Shown piece by piece: positions 59,029-64,000 of a stretch of DNA of 64,000 nucleotides. The DNA lies in the NCBI GenBank assembly GCA_025677835.1, contig JAIXMR010000075.1:62001-126000 (forward strand), written 5' to 3'. The notes under the pieces were generated by a model. It saw only the letters and a program-made list of their open reading frames with translations. It was not told the DNA's origin and made no database searches. The DNA comes from Sporodiniella umbellata (lineage: Eukaryota > Mucoromycota > Mucoromycetes > Mucorales > Rhizopodaceae). The translations under genes were made by a program, and so were the position numbers. Positions within the stretch are counted from its first letter, which is position 1. Each line of letters starts with the position of its first letter.

Positions 59029-60506
59029 GTATTCTGGTGAAAATAAACGGAAGATAAAAAAAGTTTTTTGAAAGAAAAGGAACCAAAAGGAACTTGTATT
59101 TTAAGCATCATCGAAACCCTTGAATAGCAACAGTCATTTAGCCTGATAGGAGAAGTATATTTCACGCTTATTATCGCTCAATTAAGCTATTTTTTTTAGA
59201 TCGAACCTACTTATTTACAATAAAACTAGAAACTACAAGAGATTTTTCCATTGCCAACTTATTATCTTACAAAAACATATTTAATAACGACCTTCCTTCG
59301 ATTACTGGATTCTTGACATACATGAAATAAACTTGAGTATAACTGCTTTTTTTTTTATCAGAATATGCAAAAGGGGGGCATTCCGTTTTAAATTTTTCAT
59401 ATAGAACAGTAAATCTTTTTTACTACTGTCTTTATGGATAATTTACTATTTTTATAAAGAAAATTTTGTAAATCGCTCGCATCTCCGTCAACCCACGTGT
59501 TATAGAGTTTACTGTGACATCCACAGCTAATATGGGCCTATATATTACCAAAGAAAAGAAAAGTGGGTAAGCGAGAAATAAAGAGACAGTTCACACAAGC
59601 GACACACCCTCATTAGTTTATTGTTATATCAAGCCCACTAACTGGTTGTTCAGAACACTTCCTTAAAAAAAAATCAGGGTCTTGAAGAGCCTCGTGGATA
59701 AGACAAGCCTTTTTTTTTTCGAAAAATATACCAGACTAAGGCTGTTTTCTCTACAAAATCAATTTTTCAAGGTTTAAAGATTGCAAACGTATATATCACA
59801 ACCATACTTCAATTGGGTGGTACAATTTTGAAAGCTTTTAGTAAATAAAGTATAGGGCGATTTGTTTGATTTAAGAATAGTTTTAGATAGCTTTATTATT
59901 CTTCTCGTAGTCAGAATGATTGAAAAAGGATGATATTTCTTTTCAAAGGAATAAAGATAAAAGCATTATTATTGTACCTTGAACATTTAGGGTTTATAGA
60001 GCCAACCACAAGATTAGGAGAGAGAAAAGCTTCGAACAGTAAGCTTATTGTTTTTCAAGCAACAGAGTAGCAACAAACATTCTCGGATATGAATCGTACT
60101 TGAGTGTTTGCGACCGGGAGAAGCGGGCCTTTGCTTTTACAATCGGCAACTAAAAACAGAAAAAAAGGTTTGCCTCTCCGGCTACCCATCTTTAACCAAG
60201 CGCAAATTCAATTTTGATCTGATAAAGAGTGCTTCCTACCATGCAAAACAAAAGAACGAAATTGGTCATTTGCAAAAAATACTACATAAAAAGGCCTTGA
60301 TTTTAAATAATTCTATATTAGCTTGTCTCTGCTATTGCTTTAAACAAGGCGACAGTACGGTGTCTTCCCAAGCAGATGAAATATACAACATATCATCGGT
60401 TCTCTAATACTTTAGTTAGGGCCCTGACCTCATTGTCTTCAGTAGAAAAATTTTATTGGTTAGTTTTGAGTTATTTTTTTCTTTTATTTTTACTTTCTTT
60501 CCTCGA
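59029..60506. other. Intergenic, 1.5 kb
   Basis: AT-rich. One 99-codon open frame at 60108-60407 (+) has no ATG start. It reads QKNEIGHLQKILHKKAL and CLCYCFKQGDSTVSSQADE, which looks coding-like but matches nothing I know. It could be a remnant. No other features. Confidence 0.45.
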
Positions 60507-61572
60507 ATGATTATTAACGGCCAAAAATGGTCCTGCGGTAAAAAAAAAAAAAAAAAAAAAATTGTCATTATGTGTATGAAAAACAAAACGGATTGAACTG
60601 ATACTTATTTTTATATAGAGACTTGCATCAAAGTAAAGAGGACTAAGTTCTGTATATCTCACATAAAGGCTTATCTTGATAATAGGGACACCGTGCATCC
60701 AGTTGCGAACACAGACATCGAGAGCTAATACCGATTAAAAAGAAGGGGCGCCCAGCAACGCAATGCGTAAAATGTAGAGAACTTCGTTTAGTACGACAAC
60801 TTCACAGAAAATGCGACTGTGGTATTGCAAAAAAAAAAAAAAAAAAAAAAAGCTTTTCTGAGTTCCTTTTTTTTTTTTGGCAATAGAGACTGCGACAAAA
60901 GAAGTAGAGAAACATTGGATAAATGAAGCAACTGTAACCAAAAAGAGGATAAAACCCGAATCTTTAAGACTGTTAGCGCCCAAACAGGATATGGCAAAAG
61001 AACTGCAGTCTATTTTGAATACGCTTGATTTTGACCACCCAGCTTATTTACCCTTGACCGAAAACGCAACATATCCATTACACCCCCCGATGGCCCCAAA
61101 GCCCTTTTTAGACATTCATCATTCTGCTCCAAAGCAAAGCTCAACATGCTGCAAAGGATTAGAGAAAAAGCCGCAAAACGACTTTAAGAGTCAAACTCAG
61201 CGCCCTCCTACCAACAAGCCTTCCGGGGGATGCTGTCCTCCTTCAGACAAGCCATCAGGCGGATGTTGCCCAACTACAGCACCAGCCTCCTGTCTTGGCC
61301 CGCCTGCGAAAAACCAACAAGGAGAAACAATACGTTTAGTTACATGCCGTTGCGGAGACGATTGTGCTTGTATTGGCTGCGATGCACACCCTTCGCGAGC
61401 TATGAAGGAAGGCAAAAACGATGTGTATATTGGTTTTAGTGAGCCTAAAGACACATCTATACACTGGCTCTCTAAAATAGAAAAAGCAAGCGATTCCTTA
61501 TGTGGATGCTCAAAGCAATCAGAAAATTGTACAAACTGTCTACTGAAACTTTGTTACCCAGATTACGCTTGA
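60507..61572 (+). CDS. Copper-fist transcription factor (Ace1/Mac1/Cuf1 family)
   Basis: Four exons (60507-60537, 60619-60632, 60686-60821, 60887-61572) give 288 aa. The N-terminal copper fist reads MIINGQKWSCETCIKGHRAS, then KKKGRPATQC, CREL and LHRKCDCG. This has the Cys ligands and the (R/K)GHR and GRP motifs that contact the DNA minor groove. A Cys-rich region near residues 160-190 (GGCCPP...GGCCPT) precedes CRCGDDCACIGCDAHP (61345-61380), the Cx-rich metal-sensing motif shared with Mac1/Cuf1-type factors. A final Cys cluster (CGCSKQSENCTNC) follows. It likely controls copper uptake or detoxification genes. Exon 2 is only 14 nt and encodes part of the zinc site. Convergent with V-ATPase c, 70 bp apart. 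Confidence 0.92.
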
Positions 61573-61642
61573 AAAAAGAAAAAAGAAAACTAATTTTGTA
61601 AATATCCACAATAAAAAAATATCCATTTATTCCCCTCCTAGT

Positions 61643-62435
61643 TTAATTGCAAACACTTTCGGTACCAGAAGCTTTGGTGTTAAGAATCAAAGCTACAATA
61701 AGACCATAAAGACCCAAAACTTCAGCAAAAATCAGAATCAGAATCTAAAGGCAAAGGAAGAGTGAGACAAAAGCAGGCAAAAACACCGAAAATAGATGTA
61801 TTACCATGCCAACAAACATTCTTGGCTGTTGGGCAGTAGCACGGACACCAGCATCACCAGTAATACCAATAGCAATACCAGCTGTAGATCAATACATTTT
61901 AGTCTTCAAATCTATGACTATTCTTCTTTTAGTTACCAGCAAGACAGGAAAGCCCAACGGAGAGACCAGCAGCCATTTGGATAAAACCGCTGAAAAGAGT
62001 TTGCTTCATAGCGACTAGAGTAATGCAGCTAAGCATAGGTTATACGATTTTACAAAAGAAAACTTACGTCCACTGGACAACAAGACAGAAACAACAACAC
62101 CATAAATACCCAAGATACCAGCCATAACCACAGGCACAATACACTTCAATACCAAATCAGGACGCAGCACACCCATAGCAGAAAGTCCTACACCAGATTT
62201 TGCAGTACCATAAGCAGCACCGAGACCTATTCAAACCCGTGTCAACATGAACGTGTTCTCTTCTATTCAATATCCATTTTTTTTTTACAACTAAAAACAA
62301 TAGCAGCAGCACATCCCATAGTGCCAAAGAAAGGTGCATAAACAGGACTTTTCGGCAATCGTTACTTTTTTTTTCTTTGGGAAACAAGAAGCTGCATATA
62401 TAAACGCACATATATTCTTACCAGTATTCAGACAT
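61643..62435 (-). CDS. VMA3: V-type proton ATPase 16-kDa proteolipid subunit c
   Basis: Six exons (62435-62422, 62347-62292, 62226-62068, 62014-61937, 61881-61805, 61744-61643) give 161 aa, matching the usual 160 aa. The sequence starts [17 protein letters not shown] and has four membrane helices: [11 protein letters not shown] [52 protein letters not shown] and [19 protein letters not shown]. The helix-4 Glu in [10 protein letters not shown] carries the proton in the rotary c-ring. The start [13 protein letters not shown] and overall pattern fit Vma3 rather than the c' or c'' isoforms. It acidifies vacuole and Golgi. The first coding exon is only 14 nt. Confidence 0.96.
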
Positions 62436-62681
62436 TTGTATTTACGACTAGAGCTAAAAACAAGAGACAAAAACAGGTTATTCATTCGTTTATTTGTGTG
62501 TGTATGTGTGTGTATTTTTTGTAAAGGCTACAAAAGAAAAAGGAAATGGGCGTTGAATGACTCTATTTACGTGTTTTTTATGTATGAAAAAAGAAAAGGA
62601 AAAAAAGAAGAAAGGTCAAAATTTTCTCTTGAAACACATCTCGTTATATCACGTGTGCTGTTCATAAAAATTGATTTCAAT

Positions 62682-63547
62682 CTACAGAAAGGCAAGTGAG
62701 TGTGCTATTAAATGAAAGAAATGGTCAGATGAAAGACGTACAAATAAAAAGGCAGATTTCACAGGGTCGGAAATAGATAGCTGATGTGGATGATAAATGG
62801 TTTGATTCTCTGAATCAATAAATGCATGTAATTGGTGGATGGCCTATGAAAGACTAAGTATTTTTCTTTTGTAATATTCTTTACTCTTTGATAATGCGTG
62901 GAAAAAAAAATGGGCCACAGATAGATGGTAAGCGTTTCCATAACGTTCTCAAAAACTACTGTCCATGACAGTCTATCGGCATAATCCATTTTTTGGTTGA
63001 TTTCTTGTATTGTGTGTCTAAACTCTTCAGGTGTAATCTTTATATGTAAAACAAGAATAATCAATAAAAAAAGAAAAAAAAAGAAAACCCCTCTTTGCTT
63101 TTAGTCTTTACTCGTCCTATCAAATCTTCAGGGTATACTGTTTGGAAACAAGTAATGCCATCTCCTAAAGAGTAGTCTCGCTCAATTCTTATTGATTTTA
63201 TTGGGACTTGATTTCTTATTGGTATAACTTCATGGTCTGTTGTGTACATGGCATTCTTTTTGTTTTTTGTTGTATTAAAAGCACTTTTTCCTTCTTCCAA
63301 AAAAAAAAAAAAAAAAAAGGTAAAATAAAACATACCCAAAAAAAAAAAAGGAGTTTATTTTTTCTTCGATACATATAAAAATAATTGCGTCATTACCTGT
63401 TGTGATCATACTGGTGGATGGAATACGAGTAATAGTAGAAGTACTTCGATTCATAAGAGCAGAGGTATCTTTGAAACTCCTGACTGAATGCGTTGTTTTT
63501 GCGTGCAGCTGCTCTGGTATACTGGGCATACGTGTATTGGTAAACAT
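62682..63547 (-). CDS. ERF4: Palmitoyltransferase cofactor, Golgin A7/ERF4 family
   Basis: Exons 63547-63397, 63293-63112, 63037-62885 and 62843-62682 give about 215 aa. The N-terminal 75 residues are Ser/Thr-rich. The family domain follows: IRIERDYSLGDGITCFQTVY, PEDLIGR, ITPEEFRHTIQEINQKM and WTVVFENVMETLTIYLWPIF (amphipathic or membrane-associated helix), ending RAIHQLHAFIDSENQTIYHP and SDPVKSAFLFV. Erf4/GOLGA7 partners a DHHC S-acyltransferase (Erf2) at ER/Golgi membranes that palmitoylates Ras. The 41-nt third intron is inferred. Without it the frame stops at 62759 after a non-family tail. The exact C-terminus is uncertain because a further GTACGT donor lies at the end of the family domain. 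Confidence 0.85.
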
Positions 63548-64000
63548 GTTTGCAATAATAAAAAAGGTGTTTGTATACTGAAGAAAGAAAAAAAAAGATA
63601 AATGAAATAAATTATGTGCCGCTTTATTAAATAAAAAAAAAAGCTCGTACATAAACATCGTACAAAAGACTGTGGTGATGATAGAACCGACTTAGCAGTA
63701 TTAGGATTGTATTATTGTTTTCGTTCAAATGGTGCATCAGTGAGTTACTTAAGCGAACACCATCCTTACAAACCATACAGACTGTTGCTTCTTTTATATT
63801 GCAATCAAAAAAAAAACGAGGAACTTTAAACTGGTGTCACCTATTTTCTGAAAAGGCGTAAAACTTTAAAAGAAAACAGTTTAAAAGATAAATGTTTGTT
63901 TGTTTGGCGAAACAGCTAATTGCCCTGTTTAGCATTTGTTTTTGCTTTTTATTTTGCTGACAGCTTTTAATAGATCGTGGCTGTCAGAATCTTGATTGAT
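63548..64000. other. Upstream region of ERF4, window end
   Basis: AT-rich with short A runs near 63587-63595 and 63632-63640. It probably includes the ERF4 promoter. No gene recognised before the window ends. Confidence 0.5.

Overview
The window is eukaryotic, AT-rich and gene-dense. It most likely comes from a filamentous fungus of the Mucorales (Mucoromycota). The evidence is the many short spliceosomal introns (about 40-70 nt, with CTAAC-like branch sites and T-rich acceptors), fungal-type orthologues (GDA1, RRN7, TFB5, MED15/GAL11, ERF4, a copper-fist factor), and long poly(dA:dT) tracts in introns and flanks but not in exons. A Tc1/mariner-type transposase relic and a PD-(D/E)XK nuclease fragment also look like ones I recall from Mucorales. 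I propose exon-intron structures for most genes. Each joins to one open frame, with two exceptions: SSC1 exon 1, and the 5' ends of the lipase and aquaporin genes.

Layout. 0-8 kb (-): the 5' end of a secreted or membrane protein cut by the window edge, then an 11-exon gene for a protein of about 2,300 aa with two C1-type zinc fingers. 10-12 kb (-): a concentrative nucleoside transporter. 12-17.5 kb: gene-poor, holding a 1.94-kb Tc1/mariner-type inverted-repeat element with a degenerate transposase and a captured nuclease fragment. 17.5-21 kb: GSK3 kinase (-) and GDA1 GDPase (+) sharing a short divergent promoter. 22-25.5 kb: MyTH4-RhoGAP (+) and an aquaglyceroporin (-), tail to tail. 26-31 kb: class 3 lipase (+), then RRN7 and TFB5 (-). 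32-37.6 kb: coiled-coil protein (+), PASK-like kinase, tyrosine phosphatase and ribosomal protein L7 (all -), then ARF1 (+).

39-44.6 kb: three-repeat Myb protein (-), PhoD-like phosphatase (+), purine nucleoside phosphorylase (+). 44.8-47.1 kb: mitochondrial Hsp70. 48-54 kb: L-asparaginase with ankyrin repeats and the MED15 Mediator subunit. 54.6-59 kb: expansin-like secreted protein (-), a DUF1772-like membrane protein (+) and an unrecognised PH-like protein (-). 60.5-63.6 kb: copper-fist transcription factor (+), V-ATPase proteolipid subunit c (-), and the ERF4/GOLGA7-type palmitoyltransferase cofactor (-).

Most genes are unrelated housekeeping functions, with no operons or obvious cluster. 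Loose thematic links are nucleoside uptake with phosphorolysis (CNT, PNP), general transcription (RRN7, TFB5, MED15, Myb), and Golgi/vacuole membrane traffic (GDA1, ARF1, V-ATPase c, ERF4). The most unusual structure is the 14.7-16.6 kb mobile element, whose inverted arms carry a TTGTCGG-like motif repeated every 22-23 bp.
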